From the NCBI GenBank assembly GCA_037953625.1, contig CM075651.1:130600501-130664500 (forward strand): a DNA stretch of 64,000 bases, read 5' to 3'. Below are positions 24,600-36,051 of this stretch, one piece after another; the first letter of the stretch is position 1; every line of letters starts with the position of its first letter. The translations under genes and the position numbers were made by a program. Under the pieces are notes generated by a model that saw nothing but the letters and a program-made list of their open reading frames with translations, was not told the DNA's origin and did no database searches. The stretch is from Crotalaria pallida (taxonomy: Eukaryota > Streptophyta > Magnoliopsida > Fabales > Fabaceae).

Positions 24600-26560
24600 A
24601 ATGTTTATACTAGAAAAGCACTCAAATACAAACTCCCACCGAACCAACATATCATTAAATGATACAATACCCATATATATGAGAAATGTTATCAAGAAAG
24701 ACCATAGATGATAAACCTTTTAGCGAGCAGATCTGCAACCATGAAGTTTATTCCAATGTGCTCTATATACTCTTAAACTACTCTGAACTTTTCCTTAAGT
24801 GAGATATAACACTACTAATATTTTGTTACAAAGTAACTTTAATGGTCTTTCGGTTTATCCAAAATTCGCAACCAAATGACTAAATTTCATAGCCATAACC
24901 ATTTACTAGAAGCCTCAAAACACACCATTGCTATATCGGAAGAAGCTATTAGTGTTTCCTAAGCACTTTACCGAAATAGTTCATTCACCTAACAAATAAA
25001 TATAGCATAACACTACACTGACATGCATCCAATAATAATAATAATAATAATAACAACAACAACAACAACAACAAAAACAATAAGATGACATGATGATCTC
25101 TTACTGAATCATTGTACTGCATGTCCGCATGTGAGCATATAATTCTTTGTTCTCCTTTGGTACTTGATAATTTGTTTGTTTTTTAATGGTTTGTCTCTTA
25201 TTTACCCAAATATTTGCATTCTACTTAAGTACGCAATATCCAAAAGCGCGCGACTTATGTATACATTAAACTTTCTAAAGTAAGCCAATGCATAAGGACT
25301 CTTTTGCAACTCTTAAACTTTAAAACTCCATCTTCAGGCACGGGTTGAGACTAAACTTGTCTCCTTTAGCAATAAGGGTCTTACCTTGTTTGCAATCTTT
25401 AACATATAAAACTAAGAAGATGTATTTACTCCCACTAAATTATGGTACGCATAACTAACAATTGAACTTATCTCAAAATCAAAAGAGATGATAACTTGTT
25501 GAAATATATGATACCATTAACAAGAAGTTTACTTAAACTCATAAATGGATTTCTTTAATTTACAAGTCATATCTTTGCACATCCTTTCACAAAGTTTTTA
25601 AGATTGCACCATATACACTTTATTTCATCAATGTTACTATTGAAAAAAAAAGTCTTTATATTCATCTAATGAAGCTTAAATCAGAATGAACTATAAATGC
25701 TATTATAATACTAAAGGAGTCTTTTAAAAGAAACAAACGAAAAAATTATCTTTTCAATAAATGTCTTCCTTATGAGTGAAGCCCTTTCAAGAAAGACATA
25801 CCTTATATCTTTCCATATTACCCTTTGATCCCCTTTACGTATTAAATATCCATTTACTACTAATGGGTTTCAAACCTTTGGGTAAAGGGACAAGATCCCA
25901 AATGTCATTGTCTTTCATGGTCTTTATCTCTTCATTCTTGCATTAATCCATTTGTGAGAGTTAAAACTTTGCATGGCTCAAAAGAAGTTGAGTAAATAAT
26001 CCTTCATCACCTTATTAATGTCAACCTTATGTTCTTGAAAAAAATACAACTTAGTCATTGACAAGTGCATTTTTTCTCTCACTCATAACTTTCCATAATA
26101 GCATTACTCGGGATTTTTAAGGTTGTTGAGTTCAACCTCAAGGATCAATCTATTGTTTTAAATGAGGAGCTAGTCAATATTGCCCTATTCTGGATTTGTT
26201 ATTTAAACAATGTTAAAATTAAAAATACTATCATTGTCAATAACAACTATAGGAAGAGAAACTAAATAAATTTCTCTTCAAAAGCAATATTTATAATTTT
26301 ATCTCCCCCTTCAAACTCAACATCCTAAAAAAAATTCAAGAATTTTCTGTTCAAAGCACCTAATAGTGAGGTCATAAAATATTAACTCTTAACAGTAATC
26401 AAAATATCCAATAAAGTAGCAGCTCACTGCTTCTTTTCATTTGGCCTAAAAAACCTTTTGCCTTAGTTGGACAACCACAATTGTGAAAATATTTCACGAT
26501 AGCCTTTTATATGTCCATGATACATAAGAGTCTTTGCTACAAATTTAGTTGGGACTTCAT
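24600..26560 (-). pseudogene. copia polyprotein remnants
   Basis: Minus-strand fragments recognisable as the copia RT/RNase H region. MKDNDIWDLVPLPKG then LKPISSKW (25921-25850) is the start of the RT domain. KKSIYEFK then stop (about 25550) matches the usual KKSIYGLKQ block. MVADLLAKR (about 24745-24700) matches the C-terminal end. A gag zinc-knuckle-like GHIKGYR lies near 26510. Stops and shifts fall every few dozen codons, so there is no functional product. Confidence 0.7.
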
Positions 26561-29057
26561 TTTCGTTTCTCAATGAACATTATTCATAATGATGTTACAC
26601 TAATTTGTATTTCGTGTCACATTATCTTAAATGCAAGATTACATTAAACGGGGTAACAATATCAAACAAATTGAAAAATAGTTTATTATGCAAAGGTAAA
26701 AAAAATGTAATGATAAAATTTAAATCTTGATATTGACATGGATCAACCTTATTATTTCCAAATGAACAACATAACCAAATTAGTTAATTAAAGAAAAAAT
26801 GTCTAAATGACAATACAATACATGTCTATTTCAAGTCCAAATAATCATTACACTTTACCAATAGTCTAAAAGTTGATATTGTTTTTACCTTAACTTATTT
26901 GTTATTGTCCTTAAAAATGCATCTTTCAGCATCAGGTGGCAATGAACAATTTCAGCAACCATGCATAAACATACTTATGTGAGTAGTAAAACCCAATCTA
27001 CTCACCATTTGTGTGTGGACACAAAAATTAAATTAACCTATAAACAAACCAAAATGAAAGATGTAACCTTCTTTGAACACTAAGTGTGAATCTTAATATC
27101 ACCTACTTCATGCATTAATTACTTTTGCAAGAGAAACAAACAAATAATTCATTATCTTTGAGAGTTTATTGTAACTTCACCATCATTGTTCCCTTTCGCC
27201 TTTAGAGACATATGCCAAGTTAGCACTATTAGTCTTGTCTTACTTCAATCCTTTCTTGTACACAATATCAAATGAGTTTTAATGAAATCATTTGTCCATT
27301 GAAAAATGTAACTAAATTTATCTGAATTATGTTCAAGCATATCATAATCAAATGCTTAATAAAACATTTAGCTAACTTTACTTTAGTCCTTTTAATTTTG
27401 AAGCAAAATTAGATATCTACATGTAGTACTCCTATATCCCATTGTCCATATACCTTATTAAAACAACACATAATAATATTATGTTAGTTTCATCCTTTTC
27501 CTTAATGGCAAAATATCGTTTAATTTCCCTATGGAACAACTTAACATTAGTCTCTTAAGTCATAATAATCTTGAGTATTTCTAAAATTGCACACCTGTTG
27601 ATCATGAGACTCATGCAATAACAACATTCTCATTTCTCAAGTCCTATTTATCCTTAGAGAAACCTTATTCCATAAGATCAATAGGTTCATTCCCCAACGT
27701 GCAAAGTCTAGGTCCATGTTGTCACAATGCTCCCTTCCTAATTCTTGAAGTTTGTGCCTTTAAAAGGAATACATTAATGTACTTTACGTTGCAGATATTA
27801 TAAAAGCAGAAAATTAATTGAACAAAGAACAAAACACAACATAATCTCACTATAAACTTTAATCAATAAATTCAAATGAAGGTGAGGCCCATCATAAGGT
27901 ATCTAGCACAACATTAACATTTAGTCTTTGGATAGAAATATTAATTCGTAAATGATACACTCAGTGTAGTAATCAAATATTAATAATTAATACTGTCAAA
28001 CAATAACCTTTTCTTTGGATAGACTTATTGTTCACATGGAAAACCTCATAATTATTACATATTTATTACCACATGCATGTTTGAAATTTTGGCCAAATAG
28101 TAATCTTCCTTTGGGGCGATCATTATTTGCATAAATTACAAACATATTATAGTCTTGATATTCCAAACCAATTAATCTACACATGAGAGTTACTTGGGCA
28201 ACATGATGCTTCAATAAAATAATTTAGAATATCAGACATTAAATCATAAAGACACCAAAATTTGAATTTATTTCTTTCTCCCTTTAAAAAAACTTAAAAC
28301 TAAATATTAAAAAAAAATATTCGTGAGGACACTTTAGTAAAAATTAGAGAGAAAAAAAAATTGTGAAACAACTTGTTCCAGTGTATGGTCAATTCTGTGA
28401 CAAAACACAATGCAAGCACCATATGAGTATAGAACTTGATAACAACGATTTCCAATGGGTATAACACTTGACCAAATGGTGCAACTTAAGTTCCTTTTGT
28501 TACGGAAAGCTACTTGCACCAACAGGTGCTGAAACCGAACCCAAGTATTTTGCAAGTTACATTCTTAACTAACATTCCGGATTGCAAAACGCTATAATTG
28601 TTGGCAATTACATTTTGCAATTAAGATTAATTAAATTAAAAAATAGTAGGCGGTATTTCAACAAAATTGACAAAACTCTACACATACAATATACCACCAT
28701 GAAGGCATTGCAATGAATCTTCTATATTATGCTAAGATTCTAAATCATTTCAATACGAGCATAAAACTTGAAAAATGATTAACACACCAATCATTGCAAC
28801 TAACCATAATATGACAATGAGTCAAACCAATGCAACCAATCGTGAAGTATTGCACCCATTCACAGTACAACAATATTATATTGTAATAAGAATTCAAATA
28901 TACAACGCCACTACAATAAAACTTTTTCAGATTTCAAACACCAGCACCGTAGCAATGATGGTGAACCGACATACACTCGAGTATATGCACTAAAATTCAA
29001 ATGAAATGGGCAGAACTAAACTCATGCAAATAAGTCTTTCATGCATTTCTAAAATCT
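26561..29057. other. Degenerate interior of the copia element
   Basis: By position this should hold gag and integrase. I could not recover any motif with confidence; short random frames only. Confidence 0.4.
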
Positions 29058-29553
29058 TGAAAATATAATTCATAATCCATAAATATTATCTTTCAAAATA
29101 GATAATTACATGTACAACACATTCATGTCAAATCATCTAGAATGAATAGAGTGGAAACGTACCTTTATGAATTCATGAAGAATACGATGAACGTAACAAC
29201 TTGTCCTTGATCTTGTGTCGAAATTCATGTCCACGACGAACTTGTCATAATCCATTTCCATACCAAATGAGATGTCCTGAATCCCAATACACTAAGCCTT
29301 TAAAGATCAATTTAATCAGAGAAATTATTGTGTGGTCCAGGACTAATGGTCCCGGGCACATCCACACTGTTGATTTCATTAAATATTTATATTTTTAATT
29401 AATTAATAATACACCCAACGATATGGATATGACCGGGACCATTGATCCCGAACCACACAATAATTCCTCCTTTAATAGGCTAAATCTTTATGATAACACA
29501 TCATACATAATTAATGATATAAGTAAGCTCACATATTAGATAAATATCTAACA
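29058..29553 (-). repeat. 5' LTR of the copia element, with deletion and nested MITE
   Basis: Direct counterpart of 23716-24247. It lacks about 235 bp of the middle and carries a 151-bp insertion at 29319-29469. Its right end abuts sequence homologous to the TNL 5' leader. Confidence 0.65.
29319..29469. mobile_element. Small MITE nested in the LTR
   Basis: Ends GAGAAATTATTGTGTGGT and the complement of GAGGAATTATTGTGTGGT, with GGTCCCGGG and its complement further in. The other LTR has the empty site (ATCACTTTAATAG near 24190), and TTTAAT lies on both sides of the insertion. The target duplication is probably 7-9 bp with substitutions, so hAT or Mutator type. Confidence 0.75.
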
Positions 29554-29632
29554 TCCCTTCTTGAATTTCAGCCCTTCATTTCGCATTGTGGGGCCTCTTT
29601 ACTTTGTGCCTTGACTGCCTTCCCACTTCCGG
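29554..29632 (+). promoter_or_regulatory. Stranded piece of the TNL-A 5' leader
   Basis: CCTCTTTACTTTGTGCC and the CCCTTCATT block before it match the leader sequences of TNL-B (about 45665-45710), D (about 56950-56990) and C (about 60197-60235). The piece is now separated from TNL-A by the 6.2-kb MULE. Confidence 0.75.
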
Positions 29633-29766
29633 ATCCGGCTCCTCTATAGTTCAGGCGGGAACTGTAGAGTATTGTTGCTTTCAACTGGGCCGTTGGATCA
29701 ATCCAAAGGTCCAGATTTTGACACGTGTCCTACTATTTTTTTTTAAAAAAACCCATCTAAAACCCC

Positions 29767-30482
29767 TGTTACCTTTAGAAGCTTTTATACGTTATTTCCA
29801 TTGGCTTCTTCAACAATAATATACGACCCAAACCCCACCTCCACAAACCCCACCTCTAATGGTTGTTCTTGTTGCACCTCCGTGAGCCTCTGTCGCCGGC
29901 GGCCGTTCGCTCCTCCTACCCCTGTTCATTAGTGACCCGTGTTACCTTGCTCCTCCTACCTCCATTGATCAATATCTGTTGCATTTTCGTTTACTTATTA
30001 TCAAGGTAAAATATATGCTTTTATTGCTTATTGTGTGCTTTCAGACTTACCATTATTCTTTGATGATTCATTAATCTTTGCCCTCTGCTTGTTATTATGC
30101 TGATTTTTCATTATTAAACAACATCATGGGTGAGTAAAAATTGGTTACTTGAACTTTGGAGCTATAGCCTACAAATATAGTTATATGGTTAGTCTTCCAT
30201 GTTTAGAGCTTAGTAAGACTGTGAGACACATTAATATGATAAAGGGTTATTTACAACATATGCTTTTATGCTTTATCTTCTTAGATTCTTCCATGTTTAA
30301 TGTGTATGCTTTATCCTCCTAGTTATATGGTTAGACTCCATCACTGTTGCATTGGTGATTAATTACCTAGCTTTATTGGAATTGATAACTATGTAATTTG
30401 GTAAGACTTATATGCAAATAAGCCGAATCATTATGCTTTTTTTGGCTTTTAAAATCCTTTATTGCTATGCAGGGATTATAAT
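29767..30482. other. MULE 5' region upstream of the transposase
   Basis: Non-coding. Probably holds the transposase promoter and a 5'-UTR intron: an acceptor (TTGCTATGCAG) lies at about 30472, 10 nt upstream of the chosen ATG. Confidence 0.45.
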
Positions 30483-32924
30483 ATGACATCTCCAAATGTT
30501 GATTGGAAGCCGAAGATTGGTATGAGATTCGACACCATTGAGGCAGCTTCCCAATTTTGGCTTGCATATGGTGCACATACTGGTTTTGGAGTTAGACTAC
30601 AGTATACAAACAGGAGAAAGAAAGACGGTGCTATTTCCTCATGCAGGTTTGTTTGTAGCAAGGAAGGGGTACGAAGGAAAGACAAAAGGGATGTTTTCGT
30701 TACTAAGCATAGAGCTGAGACTAGAACAGACTGCAAAGCAAGGATTTCACTTATATTAAAGGATGACAAGTTTGTTATTCATGAATTTGTAGAGGAACAT
30801 AATCATCCGCTACAACTTCCAGAGACAACACACATGCTTGCATCACACAGAAAGATAACTGAAGTCCAAGCACATGAGATTGATATGGCTGCTGAATCTG
30901 GATTAAGCCAGAAATCAACATTTCAACTGATGAGCACACAAGCAGGGCATAGTTCTAATGTTGGATTTATACGCAGGGATGTGAAGAATTACCTCACTGT
31001 AAGAAGACAAAGAAGTATGGCATATGGTGAAGCTGAATGTCTTTCACAATATTTTGACCAGCAGTTGTTGGAGAACCCATCTTTCTTCCATGCATATCAG
31101 ATGGATATTGATGAACAAATCACAAATGTATTCTGGGTAGATGCAAAAATGGTATTGGATTATGGGTATTTTGGTGATGTTGTGCCGTTGGATACTACAT
31201 ATTGTACCAATCGTGCAAATAGGCAGCTTGCTCTATTTTCTGGTTTCAACCATTATAGGGGTTGTCTAGTTTTTGGTGCAGCATTGTTGTATGATGAAAC
31301 AATCGAATCGTTTAAATGGTTGTTTCAGAAATTCTTACAAGCACACAACCAGAAAAGGCCTCTGACCATCTTTACTGATCAAGACCCGGCGATGGCCAAT
31401 GCACTTGTTGAAGTGATGCCGGAGACTCGACATGGATTATGTACATGGCACTTGCTGCAGAATGGAGTTAGACACCTTGGAAGCCTTATGAAGGAAGGAA
31501 GTTATTTGTTAAGAGATTTCAAGAAATGTATGTATGACATTGACACTGAAACTGAATTTAAGAGTGCTTGGGATGATTTGAAGGAAAAATATAATGTTGG
31601 TGAAAGCAAGTGGATCGAATCATGTCAAAAGATAAAAGAAAAATGGGCTTCATGTTACATGAAGGAAGCATACACACTTGGGATGCGAAGTACACAACTT
31701 AGTGAAAGTTTGAATTCAAATTTCAAATCTTGTATGAATCCAAATGTGGATATCGTTCAATTCTTCAAACACTTTGAACGAGTTGTTGAGGAGAAGAGAA
31801 ACAACGAGTTAACTTGCGAGTATGAGGCTCGGCATAAGCTTGCAATGTTGAGGTTTGACACATCACCAATACTAATACAAATGGCCAAGGTGTATACACA
31901 CTATATTTGACTTGTTCCAAATTGAGTTTAAGCTTTTCTTAGCGTTATGCATAACAGAAAATAATGAGTCTGACTAATATGTCATTACTATGGTCAACCA
32001 TGAAAGATCTTGGAAAGTGTCATTCGATCGTGCTTCAACCTCCATATCTTGTAGTTGCAAAAAGTTTGAGACATTTGGCATACTTTGTTCGCATGCATTG
32101 AAAGTGTTTGAAGCAAATGATATTAAGGTCATCCCCGAAACGTATATCATAAAAAGGTGGACAAGAGAATCCCGCAATGGAATTGTGCATGATGTGAGGG
32201 GAAAGGAAGTTGTAGGAGATATGAAATTATCAAGCACACGAACATTTAGGCAACTTGTCTCTAAATTCATTAGATTGGCAGCTGAGGTGTCGACTTCTGA
32301 AAAATACCACAAGGTTGTAGATAATGGTGTAGATTCCCTGAGCAAGCAAGTAATGGAACTTCGCTTGCAAGATAAAAACACCAATGGTAATACCAGTGAT
32401 AACCCAACATCTGTGTGTAATGATGTAGTGCAACCGAAAGGATTTAAGCATCGACTTGGCACCAAGAGAAATTTTACTCGGCTGAAATCTTTCATTGAGA
32501 AGGGATCAACAAAAAAAAGAGTTAAAAATGAAAGACAACAACATCGTCAAGCGTCTGAGGTATATAAGGGATCATTTTATTGAATTTTCCAAATCATTTT
32601 AGGAATTTTCCATTATCATTCATTGAATTTTGAATTATCATTTTAGGATAAAGGATCAACAGGTCATCAACAACCTACTGGAGTTTCTTGTTCGGCACCT
32701 TCAACTTATAAACCCCCTCAGTTTAGTTACACTGAATTTTTTATGGTAATTAAAAAAGATTATTCTTCTTTTTATATTTATTATGCTTATAAAAATAAAA
32801 AGGGATTACCCTTTTTTTACTTGCATCATCCTTGACCACTTTGTGTTATTTGTAGGCACCCCTTGATGACTCAAACACTCCAACACTAGAAGACATACCC
32901 TTCGATCATTGGTCTGCAATCTAA
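30483..32924 (+). pseudogene. FAR1/MULE-type transposase, one frameshift and one stop
   Basis: Family role: a Mutator-type DDE transposase, from which the plant light-signalling factors FHY3/FAR1 derive. The first frame (30483-31910) contains a FAR1 DNA-binding domain (from PKIGMRFDTIEAAS to VEEHNHPLQLP, about residues 12-105). A MULE transposase core follows, with catalytic-type Asp in VVPLDTTYC and IFTDQDPAM, and GLCTWHLLQN. At about 31900 the frame shifts: the expected continuation IFDLFQIEF lies in the next frame and meets a TAA at 31975. The remainder (31990-32559) carries a SWIM zinc finger (CSCKKFETFGILCSHAL). Two further exons fit well: 32647-32745 and 32856-32924, in phase with GT-AG sites, ending ...DHWSAI. 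The ATG at 30483 follows a splice acceptor. An intron skipping the lesion is possible, but I see no good acceptor. Otherwise little decayed. Confidence 0.85.
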
Positions 32925-32959
32925 GTTACGAAGCTCATGGTGCACAATATTACCATTTT

Positions 32960-33063
32960 TGGGTGGACTTGATGTTGATATTATTGGGACTTAGTGTCTT
33001 ACTTTTTGGTGAACTTGATGTTGATATTATTAGGATTTAGTGTCTTACTTTTTGGTGAACTTG
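32960..33063. repeat. 47-bp tandem duplication in the MULE
   Basis: Two copies of GTGGACTTGATGTTGATATT... and GTGAACTTGATGTTGATATT... lie directly downstream of the transposase stop, differing at a few positions. Confidence 0.75.
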
Positions 33064-33811
33064 ATTATAGCAAGTCATATCTTACTTTTGGTGGTGTAAT
33101 TTTTTGATAAACTAGCCAACATCATATATTATAGCAAGTCATATATTGCTTTTAGTCATGTAATTTTTTGATGAACTTGATGTTTATAATCAAGCTGAAT
33201 TGCATTTTGATCATCATTTGTATTTGTTGAATGATAAAAAAGCTCAACATATCTGGTCTGCAATTTGGCTTATACTTATTTGGAATATATGGTTGTGGAG
33301 AAACAAATCAGCCTATGGTCTGCTAGATTGCTTATGGTTTACTTTGTAAAATTGGGATAGCATATGCTGTTTGTGAATTATGGTTCCTGTGGGTTTAGAG
33401 TATTGCTTTTACTCTACCCTGTTTTTAATGAATTTCTTTTTCTTATAAAAAAAAAGTTAATGTTATCTCATATTAGCAAGTTAATGATAGCTAGATTTGT
33501 GCTTAAGCTGGATAGTAATAGTTAATTGGTTTTAGCACTTACAAATTGATTTAGAAGAAAGTTTTTTGCTAAAGGTATGTGTATCAGGTTCTTCTCAAGT
33601 TTTAGCACTTACAAATTGATGTTTATGCAGTGCGCATATCAGCAGGTCAATGAAAGTATGGTTTGGTTTTGTGCCTTCCATCACATATTGCATTTCACAG
33701 AATTAAAAGAAAAACAATAGATTAATATGAGACAACAGTTTAAATAAATTTGAATTTTATTGATTATTAATCAATTGAGAAGTAGTAAAATACATGATAT
33801 GAAGAAAACTG

Positions 33812-34078
33812 TCATCTCTTTATGAAACGTTTACAACAGATTGGATAATTAACCCAATATACCCCCTTTACAACCATGAACCCATCAAAACCCTTATACA
33901 TTACATCCATGCTAGCTTCAGTAACCTTGGAAACACATTCATCTTGGCATATGAAATGCACTTCTTTTAACAACTCTTGAGGAAGTATGTCTACACAAGC
34001 CAAAAATAACTTGTTGATACAGTTTTGCTGAACCTGGGCCTGGAAGCTGCATAAACCAACACAAGTAAAAAAGGTCAA
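33812..34078 (-). other. Minus-strand frame of unknown function inside the MULE
   Basis: An open frame of up to 88 residues with a good acceptor (TTTATGCAG) at about 34050, giving the exon-like segment FQAQVQQNCINKLFLACVD... to a stop at 33812. The composition is protein-like (balanced, several Cys). Some MULEs carry a second gene; this could be a remnant or captured host exon. I do not recognise it. Confidence 0.35.
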
Positions 34079-34214
34079 GGCAATTTCAATTAACTAAACA
34101 ATGCAGTCCAAGCATAATCAAATTTCAATCAAGCAAAAAAAGTTCAAGGCAATTTCAATTAACTAAACAATGCAGTCCAAGCAGAATCAAATTTCAATCA
34201 AGCAAAAAAAATTC
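34077..34214. repeat. About 69-bp tandem duplication in the MULE
   Basis: AAGGCAATTTCAATTAACTA and the following 50 bp occur twice in a row with about three differences. Confidence 0.8.
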
Positions 34215-34397
34215 AAGGCATAACAGAATCAGGACAACAGACATATAACATGTATCAAACTCTATCTTAAAGAATAATTACTCATACCCAAGGCATATTT
34301 GTTTGCCCCTATTTATGTTTATACACGACAGAAGAACAATGCAGTCCTTTGTGCTCAAACATACCCATGCATTTTTTTTTCCTATTAGCATATACAA

Positions 34398-35207
34398 GAA
34401 CATGTCCAAGAACCAGTGCCCAAATGCATGCTCTTTGCGGATGATATTGTGCTTATTGGGGATACTAGAGAGGAAATAAATAGGAAGATTGAAATGTGGA
34501 GACAAGCTTTAGAAGGGTCTGGATTCCGGATAAGTCGAAGCAAGACAGAGTATATGGAGTGTAATTTTAGCAAGAGGCACGTGGGCCTTACTCGGGAGGT
34601 GAAGGTTGGAGAACATGTCTTAGCACAAGTCCCGAAGTTTAAGTATCTTGGTTCTATCTTACAGCAGGATGCAGAAATAGAAGGGGATGTAAATCATAGG
34701 ATTCAAGCAGGGTGGATGAAATGGAGGAGTGCCTCGAGCGTGTTATGTGATAAGAAGGTACCACTTAAACTTAAAGGAAGGTTCTACCGCACTGCTGTAA
34801 GACCGGCGATGTTATATGAGACAGAGTGTTGGGAGGCAAAGGACACACAAGAGAATAAACTTCATGTTGCAGAGATGAGGATGCTGCGGTGGATGAGTGA
34901 GCATACCAGACAAGATCGGATTAGAAATGAGTATATTCGAGAAAAAGTCGGGGTTGCTCCTATTGTTGAAAAAATGGTTGAATCTCGTCTTAGGTGGTTT
35001 GGGCATGTGTGGAGGAGACCGGTGGAAGCCCCGGTTAGGAGGGTAGACCAAATGGAGGGTACTACAAGGGCTAGAGGAAGAGGAAGACCTAGAAAAACTA
35101 TAGGCGAAACAATTGAGAAGGATATGGCAATCAATGCCTTATCAAAAGACATGATTTATGATAGGCCTTTATGGCGTCGTTTGATCCATGTAGCCGACCC
35201 CACCTAG
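34398..35207 (+). pseudogene. LINE reverse transcriptase, C-terminal part only
   Basis: The open frame enters from the 5' truncation and runs about 269 codons to a stop at 35207. It starts just before the catalytic MLFADDIVLI block of the RT palm and continues through FKYLGSIL and the C-terminal RLRWFGHVWRRP segment. The endonuclease and most of RT are missing, so it cannot transpose by itself. The frame is otherwise intact, which suggests a fairly recent insertion. Confidence 0.88.
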
Positions 35208-35225
35208 TGGGACAAGTTGTTGTTG
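34398..35225 (+). mobile_element. 5'-truncated LINE, RTE-like
   Basis: Flanked by a perfect 12-bp target duplication TAGCATATACAA at 34386-34397 and 35226-35237. The 3' end is a short TTG repeat, as in RTE-clade LINEs. It is nested inside the MULE between the transposase and the right terminal repeat. Confidence 0.9.
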
Positions 35226-35666
35226 TAGCATATACAACAGATATACAACATTACAAACAGAATAGGAGAACAAAATAGAGAGGAAAAGGTACTAATAGAG
35301 AACTACAAAATTTAATCGAATCAAACAAAATAGAGAACTAAATTTAATAGATTCAAACAAAATAGAAATTGAGGGAGAGGTACAATCAGATATGGTGGAG
35401 AAAGGAGGGAGAACATAACAGAGGTGGCGGAGGAAGAACGAAGGGAGAAGGCGGAGGGAGACCGGAGAGAGAACAGAGGCGGATCAGAGATAACAAAGAA
35501 CGATGGTGCTTCGGTGGCTGTTGAAGGCCGCCGGTGCAGCGCGGGTCGGGTCGGTGCGGCGCGGTGCGCGGGTCGGTGCGGTGCGACGCGGGTCTGTGCG
35601 GTGCGGGGTTAATGGAGAATGAAAGAAGTGGGGAAATGAATGAAACTGAAAGTGTGAAACAAAATG
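35226..35666. other. MULE 3' region, GC-rich subterminal part
   Basis: About 35380-35620 is purine-rich and then GGTGCGGCGCGG-rich. Open frames on both strands are compositional. No gene is supported. Confidence 0.4.
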
Positions 35667-36051
35667 GGGTTTTAGATGGGTTTTTTTTTTTAAAAATAGT
35701 AGGACACGTGTCAAAATCTGGACCTTTGGATTGATCCAACGGCCCAGTTGAAAGCAACAATACTCTACAGTTCCCGCCTGAACTGTAGAGGAGCCGGATT
35801 CCATCTCTGTTCTGCTCCTTTTCCATCGAAACCTGCTTGCTCCGTCTCTTTTCCCCTCTCTTTCCTCTTCTCTTCCTTTCACAGTAACTTTCTCAATCTC
35901 AATCTCTCCTCACACTTTGGTTCTACTGATATCTGATATCTGTTGGTTATGGTTAATTGGTTATGGTTATTACTAGAATTTCCTAGTTACTTTCTCATTC
36001 TCGTATAAATTTGTGAAGTCTTCGTATTCAGCTGCAAACAATCCCTGCTGA

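Larger units (their letters stand above)
23716..29553 (-). mobile_element. Decayed Ty1/copia LTR retrotransposon
   Basis: Two related direct repeats (23716-24247 and 29058-29553) bracket about 4.8 kb of degenerate pol-like sequence read on the minus strand. Each repeat reads TG...CA on the minus strand (TGCTAGATATTTATC and TGTTAGATATTTATC). A purine-rich tract (AAGTGGGAGAT) abuts the left repeat on the internal side, where the polypurine tract should be. The flanks give no clean 5-bp duplication (TCCCT at the right, CATCCCCTAT at the left). An AAT/AAC microsatellite lies at about 25029-25080. Confidence 0.75.
29633..35799 (+). mobile_element. Mutator-like element (MULE) with long terminal inverted repeats
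   Basis: Left terminal repeat 29633-29766 and right repeat 35667-35799 are about 95% complementary, beginning ATCCGGCTCCTCTA. Each contains its own small palindrome (CTCTACAGTTC and GAACTGTAGAG). The element encodes a FAR1-type transposase and holds a nested LINE. No clean 9-bp target duplication was visible. It lies within the former 5' leader of TNL-A. Confidence 0.85.

Noticed and set aside
25029..25080. Possible regularly spaced array
   Set aside because: A simple AAT/AAC microsatellite; no spacer structure, and CRISPR arrays are not expected in a plant genome.
31889..31989. Intron between the two halves of the FAR1-type frame
   Set aside because: The lost domain sequence (IFDLFQIEF) is present in the next frame and no good acceptor precedes MVNHERSW; a frameshift plus stop explains the data better.
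35386..35882. Long frames on both strands near the MULE right end
   Set aside because: Overlap the terminal repeat and GC-rich subterminal DNA in multiple frames; no motif, start or splice support.
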